A DNA stretch of 32,230 bases from Fibrobacter sp. (GCA_017550445.1 JAFZOV010000148.1:1-32230); one strand, 5' to 3'; positions 1 through 8,899 are shown, numbered from the stretch's first letter. Program-made: numbers and translations. The notes: generated by a model from the letters alone, not told the origin.

Positions 1-2
1 GG

Positions 3-311
3 GAAGATTTCTTCAACTGCTGTTCTATGCCGCGCAATCGCGAACTTATGCGTATTTTCCATGACTTGGATATGGTCGAACAGCTTGGGAGTGGCATGCG
101 GCGTATTCTGCGTTCCTATGACGAGAAGGCGTTCTCATTTACGGATCATTTCATGCGGACTTCGTTCTATTTTGAAGGTCAACAGCGGTTGGGTAATGGG
201 TTGGGTGATAGGTTGGGTGAATCGCGGGGAAACCTTACTTATACGCGACAAAGAATTCTTGAATTAATGGAAATCGATAGCCGTATTTCGATAGTAGAAG
301 TTATTTTTTAA
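3..311 (+). CDS. AlbA_2/RecG-like transcriptional regulator, C-terminal part (5' end outside window)
   Basis: The reading frame is open from the window edge, so the start lies upstream. Visible residues include PRNRELMRIF followed by VEQLGSGMRRIL, the hallmark of the C-terminal ATPase-like half of AlbA_2 (Schlafen-type) proteins often annotated as RecG-related helicases or putative regulators. Then comes a Gly/Leu-rich linker made of three 12-bp repeats and the start of a winged helix (RQRILELMEIDSRISIVEV). The ORF stops right after the first helix of that winged helix, so the usual recognition helix and wing are missing; a full relative of the same family at 7256-8692 keeps them. Role: probably a DNA- or RNA-associated regulator. 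The family is clear; whether this copy is functional is uncertain. Confidence 0.75.
   Translation, partial: EDFFNCCSMPRNRELMRIFHDLDMVEQLGSGMRRILRSYDEKAFSFTDHFMRTSFYFEGQQRLGNGLGDRLGESRGNLTYTRQRILELMEIDSRISIVEVIF
189..224 (+). repeat. Three tandem 12-bp repeats in a protein linker
   Basis: Three consecutive 12-base units begin with TTGGG (TTGGGTAATGGG, TTGGGTGATAGG, TTGGGTGAATCG). They encode LGNG, LGDR and LGES in the hinge between the ATPase-like half and the winged helix of the AlbA_2 protein. Unit length is a multiple of three, so copy-number change would alter hinge length without breaking the frame. Confidence 0.8.
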
Positions 312-335
312 AGGAATAACCTCAAGGAGTTCCCC

Positions 336-968
336 ATGAAAAATCGTTTTGCACTCACGCTTATGGTAACGCTCATCTGCAGTACGCTTGCCATGGCGCA
401 GCTCCAAAAGCTCCCCGCTCCGGCAAAGACCGGCGGCAAGCCTGTCATGGAGGCGCTCTGGGACAGGGCTTCTGGCACGGAGTTCAGCGACAAGATGCTC
501 AGTGACCAGGATCTTTCGAATTTGCTTTTTGCGGCTATCGGCGTGAACCGCCCTGCCGATGGCAAGCTCACATCGCCGACTGCCCGCAACTTTCAGGAAA
601 TCCGCGTGTTCGTGTTCACGAGCAAGGGCGTCTCGGAATACCTGAACAAGGAAAACGCCCTGAAGCAGGTGGCGAAGGGTGACCACAGGGGGCTCGTTGC
701 CGACCGTCAGGATTGGGCGAAGGCGGCCCCGGTCAGCATCCTCATCGTTGCGGACGAGACCAAGTTCGGCAGCAGCGACGCCCGCGCGAAGGTGACGATG
801 GGAACCGATGCGGGCATCGTGAGCGAGAATATTAATTTGTTCTGTGCCGGCATGGGCCTGGTGACCCGCCCGCGCATGACGATGGACGTTCCCGCCATCA
901 AGAAGCTTCTCAAGCTTTCGGACTCGCAGGTGCCCTTGCTGAACAATCCCGTCGGCTACGCGAAATGA
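336..968 (+). CDS. Secreted nitroreductase-family (SagB-type fold) protein
   Basis: 210 aa. The N terminus is a clear signal peptide: charged MKNR, a hydrophobic core, and a likely signal peptidase I site after AMA, leaving Gln as first mature residue. The body resembles the nitroreductase/SagB dehydrogenase fold: DQDLSNLLFAAIGVNRP near the N terminus, TARNFQEIRVFV in the FMN-binding area, and INLFCAGMGLVTRP in the second half. Family members bind FMN and reduce or oxidise small substrates; an exported form is typical of anaerobic gut bacteria but its substrate is unknown. The ATG is preceded by AAGGAG at a good distance. It stands alone between the AlbA_2 remnant and the FISUMP genes, with a weak hairpin downstream. 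Confidence 0.75.
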   Translation: MKNRFALTLMVTLICSTLAMAQLQKLPAPAKTGGKPVMEALWDRASGTEFSDKMLSDQDLSNLLFAAIGVNRPADGKLTSPTARNFQEIRVFVFTSKGVSEYLNKENALKQVAKGDHRGLVADRQDWAKAAPVSILIVADETKFGSSDARAKVTMGTDAGIVSENINLFCAGMGLVTRPRMTMDVPAIKKLLKLSDSQVPLLNNPVGYAK

Positions 969-984
969 TTAGCCGTTTTATGAA

Positions 985-1013
985 GGCGATGTTGTAGCGC
1001 CAGCCCATTTTTT
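985..1013 (+). terminator. Weak possible terminator after the nitroreductase gene
   Basis: A short GGCG/CGCC stem with a 9-base loop is followed by a T-rich tract (CATTTTTTATTATTTT). The stem is only 4 bp, so termination is doubtful. Confidence 0.25.
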
Positions 1014-1065
1014 ATTATTTTATCCATAGGAAACTTGTTGCCCCCAACAGGGCAAGGGAGTGAGG

Positions 1066-3084
1066 ATGAGAATTTCTTGGCTAGGGCTGGCTGCATGCCT
1101 GGCTTTTTGGGCGTGCGGTTCAGATGAGTCGGACGATTTCGGCGGAACGAGCGAACCCGCCGATGCGGAAATTTCAGGGAACGAGGACCCGGACACAGGC
1201 GACAAGCAGGTACCGGGCGATAGGCAAGAGCCGGGCGCAAAGTCGGAACCCGAAGAGAAAAGGGACACGACCGACAAGGAATACTATATCAAGTCGAACC
1301 TGGAGGCGACTGGGGATTTCTCGATAGACACGGTATATGACAGGTACACGGATTCCTATACCTACAGGATCCGCACGGGCAACATCGTATGGTACACGCA
1401 GGGGGTGACCGAAAGGGCGGACGGGGACAGTAGCGTTTGCTACAACAGGCAGAACGGCAACTGTAGAGATTACGGGCGCCTGTTCCTGGCGACGGACAGC
1501 AAGACCGAGCGGGCATGCCCCGACAGTACGCGCCTGCCCACGATAAGGGAATGGAACGTCCTGGAAAGTTACCGCGCAAAGTATGCCGTAATCGATACGC
1601 TGATGGACCTCAAGTACGGTGGCTCTTGCGCAATGGATAGCGTACTCAGGTGCTCTGGCAAGGATACGACCGGCTACTACCTGACATCGGACGGAAAGGT
1701 CTATATGAGAAAGAAGGGTAGGGAAAAGGCCTCGTTCATCAAGGCGAAGGATTCCAGTTTCTACAATATCCGCTGCGTGGGCTACCCTGACTTTGTAGAG
1801 TCGAAAAGGGAACTGCCCCCCTGTGATACTACCCGGCAGAATCCGGAGACGCAGGTTTACGTGTTCGGCGAAAAGGAGAACTACCGCTGCTACCCGGAAA
1901 AGGGGTGGCTCCCGGACTTTAGCGAAAGTTGCCCCAGCAAGGGCAAGTCCATTGTCTATAACGACACGATGATGATTTGCCTGGACGGCATCTGGCAGGT
2001 GGCGGACCTGGAGTATTCACCCAACACGTGTAACGCCAAGACCAAGGATTCACTGATGTGGTTCAACGGCGTAAACTACTACTGCACGGGAGAATCCTGG
2101 CGCAACCTCACGCCGCTGGAGGATTCCATCGGGGTCTGCAACAAGAGGAGGGCCGGAGTCAACGACACGGTGATTGCGGGAATCAATATAGAACTGTACC
2201 ACTGCGACAGCAACGAATGGAGAAAGGCGGAACTCAGTGACTATGTAGGGAGTTGCGACGACAGTTCTTCGGTGCACATGAACGACACGATTGACTTCAA
2301 GAACACGCGGTATATTTGCCGCGGGAATGGCTGGTCGCGCTACACCGAACTGGAAGAACGCTTTGGCGCATGCACTCCCGAAAAACTGTTCATGTTCGAA
2401 AACGGTACCTATAGTAGCAAAAAGATGGAGTACATTTGCGACACTACGGGCTGGGTCGAATACTCGCTAGAGGTCGTAGTTGGCAAATGTGATTCTACTA
2501 TGACCGGGACAATCGTCAAGTCTGGCGACTATTATAGTATATGCCGATCTTCAGGGTGGATATACGTAGGTACATTGGAAAATACCTATGACAGCGTGAT
2601 GGTCTGTAACAAGAAAAACAACAGGCACATAGTGGGCGGTTCAGACGATCCCGAAAAAACATATACGACGATTGCAACATGTTATTACGATACGCTTGAA
2701 TCGTCTGCTGCGCTTTGGTTTCAACAGTTACCTAAATGCTATAAGGAAGACGAGGGCAAGGTCTACCCCGAAACAGGGACCGCGCGGTACTACTGTGGAG
2801 GTGCCGGTTACTGGCACGATTTCTTTGATGACCTGCCCCTGTGTACGACAAAGAACATCGGGGAACTCGCCACGTCGAAGGACTATGGTCGCGTCACCTG
2901 CACCGAAAAGGGCTGGCGCAATATATCGGCCCTTGAAGCAAAATATGGCGTGTGTAACACTAATAACGATGAAACCGTCAAGGAATTCGATGGCGAAAAG
3001 TTCATCTGCCTCCAGGAGGACTGGCGCAGGTTCAAGGATCCTAGCACATATCGCCTACAATTGAACGTCGGGGAGGGCAGGTAA
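1066..3084 (+). CDS. FISUMP-type lipoprotein with about eleven Cys/Trp repeats
   Basis: 672 aa from the ATG at 1066. That start is preferred over the GTG at 1060 because GGGAG sits 5 bases before it. A short signal peptide ends in FWAC followed by GSDESDD, indicating a lipoprotein (Cys about residue 17). After an acidic linker comes a module close to the Fibrobacter 'major paralogous' domain: CYNRQNGNCRDYGRLF, CPDSTRLPTIREWNVL and YNIRCVGYP. The rest is roughly eleven units of 40-45 residues with the pattern C-x(2-4)-G/S-x-W, a short spacer with L-E, then G-x-C (for example ICRGNGW and YCTGESW). Paired cysteines suggest disulphide-bonded extracellular repeats. Its stop overlaps the next start as TAATG. 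Function is unknown; surface display is inferred. Confidence 0.8.
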   Translation: MRISWLGLAACLAFWACGSDESDDFGGTSEPADAEISGNEDPDTGDKQVPGDRQEPGAKSEPEEKRDTTDKEYYIKSNLEATGDFSIDTVYDRYTDSYTYRIRTGNIVWYTQGVTERADGDSSVCYNRQNGNCRDYGRLFLATDSKTERACPDSTRLPTIREWNVLESYRAKYAVIDTLMDLKYGGSCAMDSVLRCSGKDTTGYYLTSDGKVYMRKKGREKASFIKAKDSSFYNIRCVGYPDFVESKRELPPCDTTRQNPETQVYVFGEKENYRCYPEKGWLPDFSESCPSKGKSIVYNDTMMICLDGIWQVADLEYSPNTCNAKTKDSLMWFNGVNYYCTGESWRNLTPLEDSIGVCNKRRAGVNDTVIAGINIELYHCDSNEWRKAELSDYVGSCDDSSSVHMNDTIDFKNTRYICRGNGWSRYTELEERFGACTPEKLFMFENGTYSSKKMEYICDTTGWVEYSLEVVVGKCDSTMTGTIVKSGDYYSICRSSGWIYVGTLENTYDSVMVCNKKNNRHIVGGSDDPEKTYTTIATCYYDTLESSAALWFQQLPKCYKEDEGKVYPETGTARYYCGGAGYWHDFFDDLPLCTTKNIGELATSKDYGRVTCTEKGWRNISALEAKYGVCNTNNDETVKEFDGEKFICLQEDWRRFKDPSTYRLQLNVGEGR

Positions 3085-6000
3085 TGAATACTATCAAGAA
3101 AACACTCCTTGCCTCCTGTGGCGTTGCAATGGCAATGGCGCTCTATGCCTGCGGTGACGACGATTCTGAATTTTTGAGCAACCGCGACGACGTAGAATCC
3201 GAAAGCAGCAGTAGTGCCGCGAAGGGTGCCAACGCGAAGGGCTCCAGCAGCAGCGTCGAGACCATTGTCGACGTAAAGGATGGCCCCATCAGCGAAACGG
3301 ATTCCATCGACCTGAGCGAATACGGCCAGGGCAGCGCCGTTGTGGACAAGGATGGCGGCAAGGTCTACACCCTGATGACTTCGGGAGTTGACGTGTGGAC
3401 TCTCGAAAATCTCGACAGCAAGGCGACGCACCCGACAAGCACCTGCTATGACTATGCGGATTCCCTGTGCAAAGGTTACGGAAGGTTGTACCTCGAGGTT
3501 GACGATGCGGCCGCGCTCTGCCCCGACGGTTACGAGGTGCCCCGTGCTGCGGACTACAGGCTGCTGCTTGAATCCAAGGACGACTACAAGCCTGTATATG
3601 CCGGCAGCTGCGTGAAGGGCAGGAACGACATGCTTACCTGTACGGGTATCAACGACACGGCATTCTACATGACGCGCGATGACAGTATCGTCGTAGTCCC
3701 CAAAGAGGGCCAGTGGGTAGTGAAGAAGGACGACGGGCGCTTTGGTAGCGTGCGTTGCATGAAGCAGAAATCGATTACCGAGAAGAAGGGCGACTTGCCC
3801 GCATGTTCTAAGATCAATGACGGCCGTATTGTCTATGTCATTGAAACTGATTCCGCCTTTGACTGCATTGCGGGCGGGTGGGAATCTACTAGAAACTATA
3901 CCGTATGCGAAGCTGGCGACAAGTACCTTTATAAGGGCCGGTCGGATTCCCTGTACACCTGCTCCAAGGGAATGTGGACGCTGGCTGGGCTCGAAGATAT
4001 CGGCAGGCCCTGCCTGAGTGGCAATAGGCACGAAGACGTGACCATGAACGGGACGCGGTATGCCTGTTCCGATTCCGGCTGGGTGGCCCTGCAATACCCC
4101 GCCTCGGTACTGGGTGAATGTTATTCCGGGGTATTCGGGACTATTGCCAAGGCCGATTCCAATACGACGTTTGTCTGCAGGAATACGGCGGAATGGCAAC
4201 GTGCTACGGTCCTTGATGTGTACGGGTTTTGTTTGAAATCCATGAGCGGCACCATAGTCAAGCTCGATACCATCCAGTATTTCTGTAATACTAAAAGTGG
4301 TCAACACGTCGAGAATATATTCTATATGTGGGAGTCGGACGAAGATGGTGTCAATCACGAGCACGGCTTCTGCACGAATGACCGCGTCGATGAATTAGTT
4401 GTTTACGATGACCGCTACGCCGTGTGTCTGTCAAGTAATAGGTGGGCCTTCTACAATAACACGAGTTTGCTGCCCCGGTGCGATTCTACCCGGTGGGATA
4501 CGACGGCATTTGTGGGCCATAAGGAATACCTGTGTAATCACCTCGCCCAAAGTTGGCAAGAAATTGAGCACCGGCTTTTTGAAGAACGTGCGGATTCCGT
4601 ATCGTGCACGATCGAGGAATACGGCAAGATATACACGGACCGCGATCAGAAATATATATGCAAGTTGAATAATCAAAAATTATACACCTTCAAAACGGCA
4701 TCTGAGGCTGAATTGAAGTACGGACTTTGCGAACGGGATACGGCATACGTGATAACCGAAGATACAGCCACCTATATCTGTATGGATGGAGGGTGGATGA
4801 AACGGGAACTGGATGAATATGAAAAGAAACTTGGCCTTTGCATGCTTGATACGCTTTATAAGGTTATCCGAGATAACAAATTATACACTTGCGACGATGG
4901 CTATTGGTCGGGAAGAGCGTTGAATAAATATGAAAAGATATACGGTATTTGCGCTGACGATACGACCTATAGTATTGCGGAAGATACCGTCATATATACT
5001 TGCAAAAAGGGCAGCTGGTCGGAATACGTGCTGAAAGAAAATGAAAGGAGGTTTGGCCTTTGCACTAGTGACTCCTCGTTTGTTCGGGTGACGGAAGATT
5101 CGGTCTTTACCTGCTACCATGCTTCGTGGAGCAAAAGAAAGCTGTACCCCGTGGACTTGGAATATAAGGTTTGCACGCGCGATGAAGATTTCGTGTACTT
5201 TACAGACGATTTGACATATGAATGTAGTTTGGGGAATCTCAGTGTAGGTGAATCATACAATTCGCAATATTCACGCCTTTTTGGGGAATGCGATAGAAAA
5301 GCTCACGGGAAAGATACGGTCTACCTTGGAAAGAGATTCATTTGTGACACTCTAGCCAGAAAAAGTAGCTGGATTTTGTTTACTCAGGCAGATTCGCTGG
5401 CAGGGACTTATTGTAGTAAAGAAATTGAGGGCATGGAAGTTACATTAAGGAATGGCGTCCATAAGCGGTGCAAGGATTCAGGATACCCGTATTACTCATG
5501 GGTGACGCAAAGTCAGGTCAACTACATGTCCCCTTGTAACGAGGAGAATGAAGGGCTTGTTGAGCCTAATGGCTTGACAAACAGCGTTTGCCATAATTCT
5601 AAGTGGGTCCCGGCCGATACATTCCATGTGACGGACGAGCGAGACGGTAGAGTCTATGCCGCCATAACGATTCTTGGAAAGACGTGGATGGCAGAAAACT
5701 TGGCCTACTTGCCTACGGTCGGTTATGCCTATACCGCAAACAGCCCATACCCTGTCGAGACGATTGGCGATAACGACACGGTGTATTATTCCTGGTCTAC
5801 GGCAGTGGGGCTCGATAAAAATTACGACATGGCGTCTACGGATACAGTTCTCAAGGGCAAAAATATTCGCGGAATCTGCATGGAGGGGTGGCACTTGCCT
5901 TCTTATACGGAGATGTATTATTTTGATCTAGATGTCCGGACATACTACGCGAATTACGCTGACTTTTACGAGGGTGATGATGTTGTTGGGCTCAACCTTT

Positions 6001-6227
6001 CTATGCAAAGGACGCTTACTGTAGGGAGAGATTCTTCACTTGCCTACGACACGGTGAGTGCCGTTTCTGACAGGACCAAACTCGCGACATTCTGGCAGTC
6101 GACTCCAGTCTCGTATAATAAGCTAAACGCCTATCCTGTTGTTTTTAACAAGAAAAATTCCCTCCAGTTTAAAGATTATGTGGTAAAAAGAACTTTGAAC
6201 GCAGTCCGTTGCATTAAGGACGACTAA
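3084..6227 (+). CDS. Giant FISUMP-type lipoprotein, FISUMP modules at both ends of a Cys/Trp repeat array
   Basis: 1047 aa. The N terminus has a lipoprotein signal ending in ALYAC followed by GDDDSE, then a Ser-rich linker (ESESSSSAAK) typical of Fibrobacter exported proteins. The first FISUMP-like module reads VWTLENLDS, CKGYGRLYLEV, CPDGYEVPRAADY and FGSVRCMKQ. About sixteen repeats follow with the same C-x(2-4)-x-W...G-x-C grammar as the upstream gene; the most regular are near residues 550-680 (TYICMDGGW, LYTCDDGYW, IYTCKKGSW). A canonical C-terminal FISUMP domain follows from about residue 850: ITILGKTWMAENLAY, then GICMEGWHLPS and AVRCIKDD. GGGGAGGG precedes the ATG, which overlaps the previous stop by one base. 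The related upstream gene lacks the C-terminal module. Role unknown, probably cell-surface. Confidence 0.85.
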   Translation: MNTIKKTLLASCGVAMAMALYACGDDDSEFLSNRDDVESESSSSAAKGANAKGSSSSVETIVDVKDGPISETDSIDLSEYGQGSAVVDKDGGKVYTLMTSGVDVWTLENLDSKATHPTSTCYDYADSLCKGYGRLYLEVDDAAALCPDGYEVPRAADYRLLLESKDDYKPVYAGSCVKGRNDMLTCTGINDTAFYMTRDDSIVVVPKEGQWVVKKDDGRFGSVRCMKQKSITEKKGDLPACSKINDGRIVYVIETDSAFDCIAGGWESTRNYTVCEAGDKYLYKGRSDSLYTCSKGMWTLAGLEDIGRPCLSGNRHEDVTMNGTRYACSDSGWVALQYPASVLGECYSGVFGTIAKADSNTTFVCRNTAEWQRATVLDVYGFCLKSMSGTIVKLDTIQYFCNTKSGQHVENIFYMWESDEDGVNHEHGFCTNDRVDELVVYDDRYAVCLSSNRWAFYNNTSLLPRCDSTRWDTTAFVGHKEYLCNHLAQSWQEIEHRLFEERADSVSCTIEEYGKIYTDRDQKYICKLNNQKLYTFKTASEAELKYGLCERDTAYVITEDTATYICMDGGWMKRELDEYEKKLGLCMLDTLYKVIRDNKLYTCDDGYWSGRALNKYEKIYGICADDTTYSIAEDTVIYTCKKGSWSEYVLKENERRFGLCTSDSSFVRVTEDSVFTCYHASWSKRKLYPVDLEYKVCTRDEDFVYFTDDLTYECSLGNLSVGESYNSQYSRLFGECDRKAHGKDTVYLGKRFICDTLARKSSWILFTQADSLAGTYCSKEIEGMEVTLRNGVHKRCKDSGYPYYSWVTQSQVNYMSPCNEENEGLVEPNGLTNSVCHNSKWVPADTFHVTDERDGRVYAAITILGKTWMAENLAYLPTVGYAYTANSPYPVETIGDNDTVYYSWSTAVGLDKNYDMASTDTVLKGKNIRGICMEGWHLPSYTEMYYFDLDVRTYYANYADFYEGDDVVGLNLSMQRTLTVGRDSSLAYDTVSAVSDRTKLATFWQSTPVSYNKLNAYPVVFNKKNSLQFKDYVVKRTLNAVRCIKDD

Positions 6228-6238
6228 GGGAGTAGGCT

Positions 6239-7225
6239 ATGGAAACTACATCGGGTACATACCGCCGTATTTTTGTGCTGGGCTCCGGCTTCAGCAAGTC
6301 TTTCTGCCCGCAGATGCCCACGCTCCGCGACCTGAACGAGCGCATTCCCTTCGGGATTCCGGACGAGTTCCCGCACCTGCGCGAATACTGCACGCGCTTT
6401 TTGGAGCTGTGCAATAGCCAGCCGGATTACCTGGACATCGAGCGGCTTTCGACCTCCATACTTTCGGCGCAGATTTTCCCCGGCGTGCGCGAGAGCCTGT
6501 ACCATTCCAGTTTGCGCTTTGAACTTTTGCGCTTTATCGCAAACGAGATTAGGCACGACAAGGGCGTGGATGCGGAATCTGCCGCAGTGCTCCGCAAGTT
6601 CCTTTCGGGTTGCGAGAACTGCCCGGGCGAGGGCGTGCGCGATACGCTACTGCTATCGTTCAACTACGACACGCTTATCGAAGACGTGATTGCGGCCGAT
6701 CCGGATCTTTCTGCCCGCGTGGCGGTGGATTACGGCGTTCGCATTGACCCTGCGGACCGGAGTGCGGTTCGTGCCCCGCGGACGCTCACGGTTGACCTCA
6801 TCAAGTTGCATGGTTCGCTCAACTGGTACCCGGTAAAGGGTGCATCGGACCCGCTCGACCTGAAGAACGTGTGCCAGGTGGAGCCTTGCGACAGGAGTTT
6901 CCCCATCTATCGCGAGGATACGCCGATTTATATCCCGATGGCGCATGCGAAGGAATCCTTCTTGCGCGGGAGCCTCTTCAACCTGCTTTGGAGTAAGGCG
7001 GACTACTACCTGAAAAATGCGCAGGAAATCTATTTCCTGGGCTACGGTTTCCCGAAGACGGACATGAACAACCTGGAATTCTTGCTACGGCACAGGGACC
7101 GCTTTAAGAAGGTCGTCGTGTTCGAACATGCGGGCTGCGCCGTACTCGAAAGATTGCAGAAACTGCTCGGCGATTTGGTCGAAAGCTGCGACGCGAAGGA
7201 ATACCTCGCGAAATTTTCGGGGTAA
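6239..7225 (+). CDS. SIR2-like (SIR2_2) domain protein, probable NAD-binding or NAD-hydrolysing effector
   Basis: 328 aa. The Rossmann start is FVLGSGFSKSF (residues 12-22), the glycine-rich NAD loop. LLSFNYDTLIED carries the conserved Asn at about residue 142, and IKLHGSLNW the conserved His at about residue 191; these are the two positions needed for NAD cleavage in SIR2-type defence effectors such as ThsA and DSR2. YFLGYGFPKTDMNNLEF near the C terminus matches the second NAD-contacting segment of SIR2_2 proteins. There is no signal peptide, so it is cytosolic. It starts 11 bases after the FISUMP gene, with GGGAG 8 bases before the ATG, so it could be read from the same mRNA although the functions look unrelated. 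Defence role is inferred from family and neighbours; a non-defence NAD enzyme is possible. Confidence 0.8.
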   Translation: METTSGTYRRIFVLGSGFSKSFCPQMPTLRDLNERIPFGIPDEFPHLREYCTRFLELCNSQPDYLDIERLSTSILSAQIFPGVRESLYHSSLRFELLRFIANEIRHDKGVDAESAAVLRKFLSGCENCPGEGVRDTLLLSFNYDTLIEDVIAADPDLSARVAVDYGVRIDPADRSAVRAPRTLTVDLIKLHGSLNWYPVKGASDPLDLKNVCQVEPCDRSFPIYREDTPIYIPMAHAKESFLRGSLFNLLWSKADYYLKNAQEIYFLGYGFPKTDMNNLEFLLRHRDRFKKVVVFEHAGCAVLERLQKLLGDLVESCDAKEYLAKFSG

Positions 7226-7243
7226 TAAGAGTGTCTGCTTCTC

Positions 7244-7258
7244 TAGCATTTTATGCTA
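7244..7258. terminator. Weak symmetric hairpin between convergent genes
   Basis: TAGCAT-TTT-ATGCTA forms a 6-bp AT-rich stem in the short gap between the SIR2 gene and the convergent AlbA_2 gene, overlapping the latter's stop codon. It could act weakly in both directions. Confidence 0.3.
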
Positions 7259-8692
7259 TTTATCGTGTACTTCCCAATAGCCGCCGCGATCACCACCGAT
7301 TCGAGAAATTCGCCCGGATTTTGTGAGGCTTTTCAATTGCCATTTTACACCGCTATCAGATATCCCACAGATTTCTGACAACTCTGACCTAGTCACATTT
7401 GGATTATTCATTATCGCATCAAGTATTTTCTGGGTAGTTTTCTGGATAGTTTTCTGGGTAGTTTTCTGGGTAGTTTCTTCTTTACCACGTTCATTAGCAA
7501 TTTCCGCGTCAAACGAATAATTTTCGTTCAGTGGCTGGATAATGCGGAAAACATCATCTTCAATAAATTCAGGCTCGACGCCGGAATAAAGCTTCCCGTA
7601 CTTGAACATCTTGCGGGTGCCCGAACCGAGTTTTTCCGAATAGCCGATGTTGCGAAAAAAACTTGCAATTAGCGGGTTCTTCGGGAACGGCTCAAGATTC
7701 CGGAGCGTAATCGGTCCGTTGAACCTTGCCCTGTTCGCATTCGCAATGAACATCCTGTCTTGCTCAATTACAAACTGTGCCTGGTACGAACTCGAATATT
7801 CGCGGTGCATCAGCGTATTCACCAGCATTTCACGGGCCACGATATTCCGGAGCGACTTGCGTTCCTTATCTTCCACATAAAATTTATCAGGCAGGTGCGA
7901 TGTCGCGAAATTAAAAAGCAGGTCAAAGCTCTCGATCAAATTTGTAACCACCGTCAAGCGGTCGTCATACCTGTCAACGTTCACCTTGCGGACGAGCGCA
8001 TCCGTCTGGTAAGCCGGACAAATGTCGCGAATGACTTCGTCGCGGCCAAGGAGCATCACCGCCGCAAGGTTAAACCCGTTTTTGCCAGTCACATGGTCTT
8101 CGGCGTAAAGCCCGGCACTCTTCAGCAATGCCGTGTTCGAAAGCCTTTCCCACGGGTGTTTGCCGCCAGCGTTGTTCTTTGCCAGAGTCCGTATCAGCGG
8201 CAACAAATCTAGGCGCAAGTCCTTCATTTTCACATATGGATAGACCCTGCGTTCGGTGTATATTTCTTGCTTGCGGATATACATCTGCGCGATTTTCGCC
8301 GTCGCGGTGACCTTGACGTCTGCATCGTCTATGCGGTCATAAATTCGTTTCTTGAACGAATGCACTTCGCCGCTCGAAGGGACGTGAATATGAATCAGGG
8401 TCTTTTTGTGATAAGTGAAAATCTCGGGCTCCAGGTAAAGCGTGGGGCTGAACAGGTCCGGATTGCCAACAGCGCTGATGAAATTTTTCACCATCGATTG
8501 CGCCGCGTTCTTAGGAACGCCGACAACAGTCCCGTTGTCAAGTACTCCCAGGTAAATATCACCGCCGAAACGGTTCGAGAACGAGCAGACCGTCTCGAAT
8601 GTATCAGATTCTATCGCGCCGCCCGCCCTTTTGAACTCCACGGCGACAGTTTCCCCAATTTTTAGGGCTTTCTCGAATTTCGCAAGATCCAT
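7256..8692 (-). CDS. AlbA_2 domain / RecG-related ATP-binding transcriptional regulator
   Basis: 478 aa, full length for the family. The N-terminal AlbA_2 (Schlafen-like) domain shows ETVAVEFKRA, FSNRFGGDIYLGVLDNG and VGVPKNA (about residues 13-85). The C-terminal half has the GHKL-like segment with ARMLVNTLMHREY-type sequence (here AREMLVNTLMHREY), then NPLIASFFRNIGYSEKLGSG. Next comes a TTQK-repeat linker and a complete winged helix (TRSELSEICGISDSGVKWQLKSL). Such proteins are usually DNA-binding regulators, and AlbA_2 domains also occur in defence proteins. The start is supported by GGGAGGT seven bases before ATG. It is convergent with the SIR2 gene and divergent from the NERD pair, with a 207-bp gap between divergent starts. 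Confidence 0.85.
   Translation of the reverse strand: MDLAKFEKALKIGETVAVEFKRAGGAIESDTFETVCSFSNRFGGDIYLGVLDNGTVVGVPKNAAQSMVKNFISAVGNPDLFSPTLYLEPEIFTYHKKTLIHIHVPSSGEVHSFKKRIYDRIDDADVKVTATAKIAQMYIRKQEIYTERRVYPYVKMKDLRLDLLPLIRTLAKNNAGGKHPWERLSNTALLKSAGLYAEDHVTGKNGFNLAAVMLLGRDEVIRDICPAYQTDALVRKVNVDRYDDRLTVVTNLIESFDLLFNFATSHLPDKFYVEDKERKSLRNIVAREMLVNTLMHREYSSSYQAQFVIEQDRMFIANANRARFNGPITLRNLEPFPKNPLIASFFRNIGYSEKLGSGTRKMFKYGKLYSGVEPEFIEDDVFRIIQPLNENYSFDAEIANERGKEETTQKTTQKTIQKTTQKILDAIMNNPNVTRSELSEICGISDSGVKWQLKSLTKSGRISRIGGDRGGYWEVHDK
7426..7473 (-). repeat. Four tandem 12-bp repeats encoding TTQK units
   Basis: Four back-to-back 12-base units, TTTTCTGGGTAG on the plus strand with one substitution in the second, encode the QKTT/QKTI linker just before the winged helix of the AlbA_2 protein. 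This is the same position and unit length as the unrelated-sequence repeats at 189-224. Confidence 0.85.
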
Positions 8693-8829
8693 TTAGTGAC
8701 CTCCCTGTTTGCGGGCGCGTCACTCCCGGAATAAAAAAAGACGCATTTTCCCATTAGACGGAAAAACACGTCGGGCAGTAATGTACCTATTATTCAGAAA
8801 ATTGGCAAGGGGCTTAATGAAATTTTACA

Positions 8830-8857
8830 TTGTTGTTAGAGGATTATATTTTATATA
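8830..8857 (+). promoter_or_regulatory. Possible promoter for the NERD gene pair
   Basis: TTGTTG at 8830 and TATATA at 8852 are separated by 16 bases in an AT-rich stretch about 45 bases before the NERD start. A perfect TATAAT at 8878 is unlikely to be the -10 element because transcription would then begin inside the ribosome-binding site AGGAG. The rest of the 8693-8899 gap holds nothing I can identify. Confidence 0.3.
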
Positions 8858-8899
8858 TATTCAATTTAGTACTCCCCTATAATCCAGGAGTCCCGTAAC

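Noticed and set aside
2883..4364. 493-aa open frame on the minus strand
   Set aside because: It lies antisense across two well-supported FISUMP genes, has no recognisable domain, and long antisense frames are common opposite GC-rich genes.
8878..8883. Perfect TATAAT before the NERD gene
   Set aside because: As a -10 element it would start transcription inside the ribosome-binding site, and no -35 lies 17 bases upstream.
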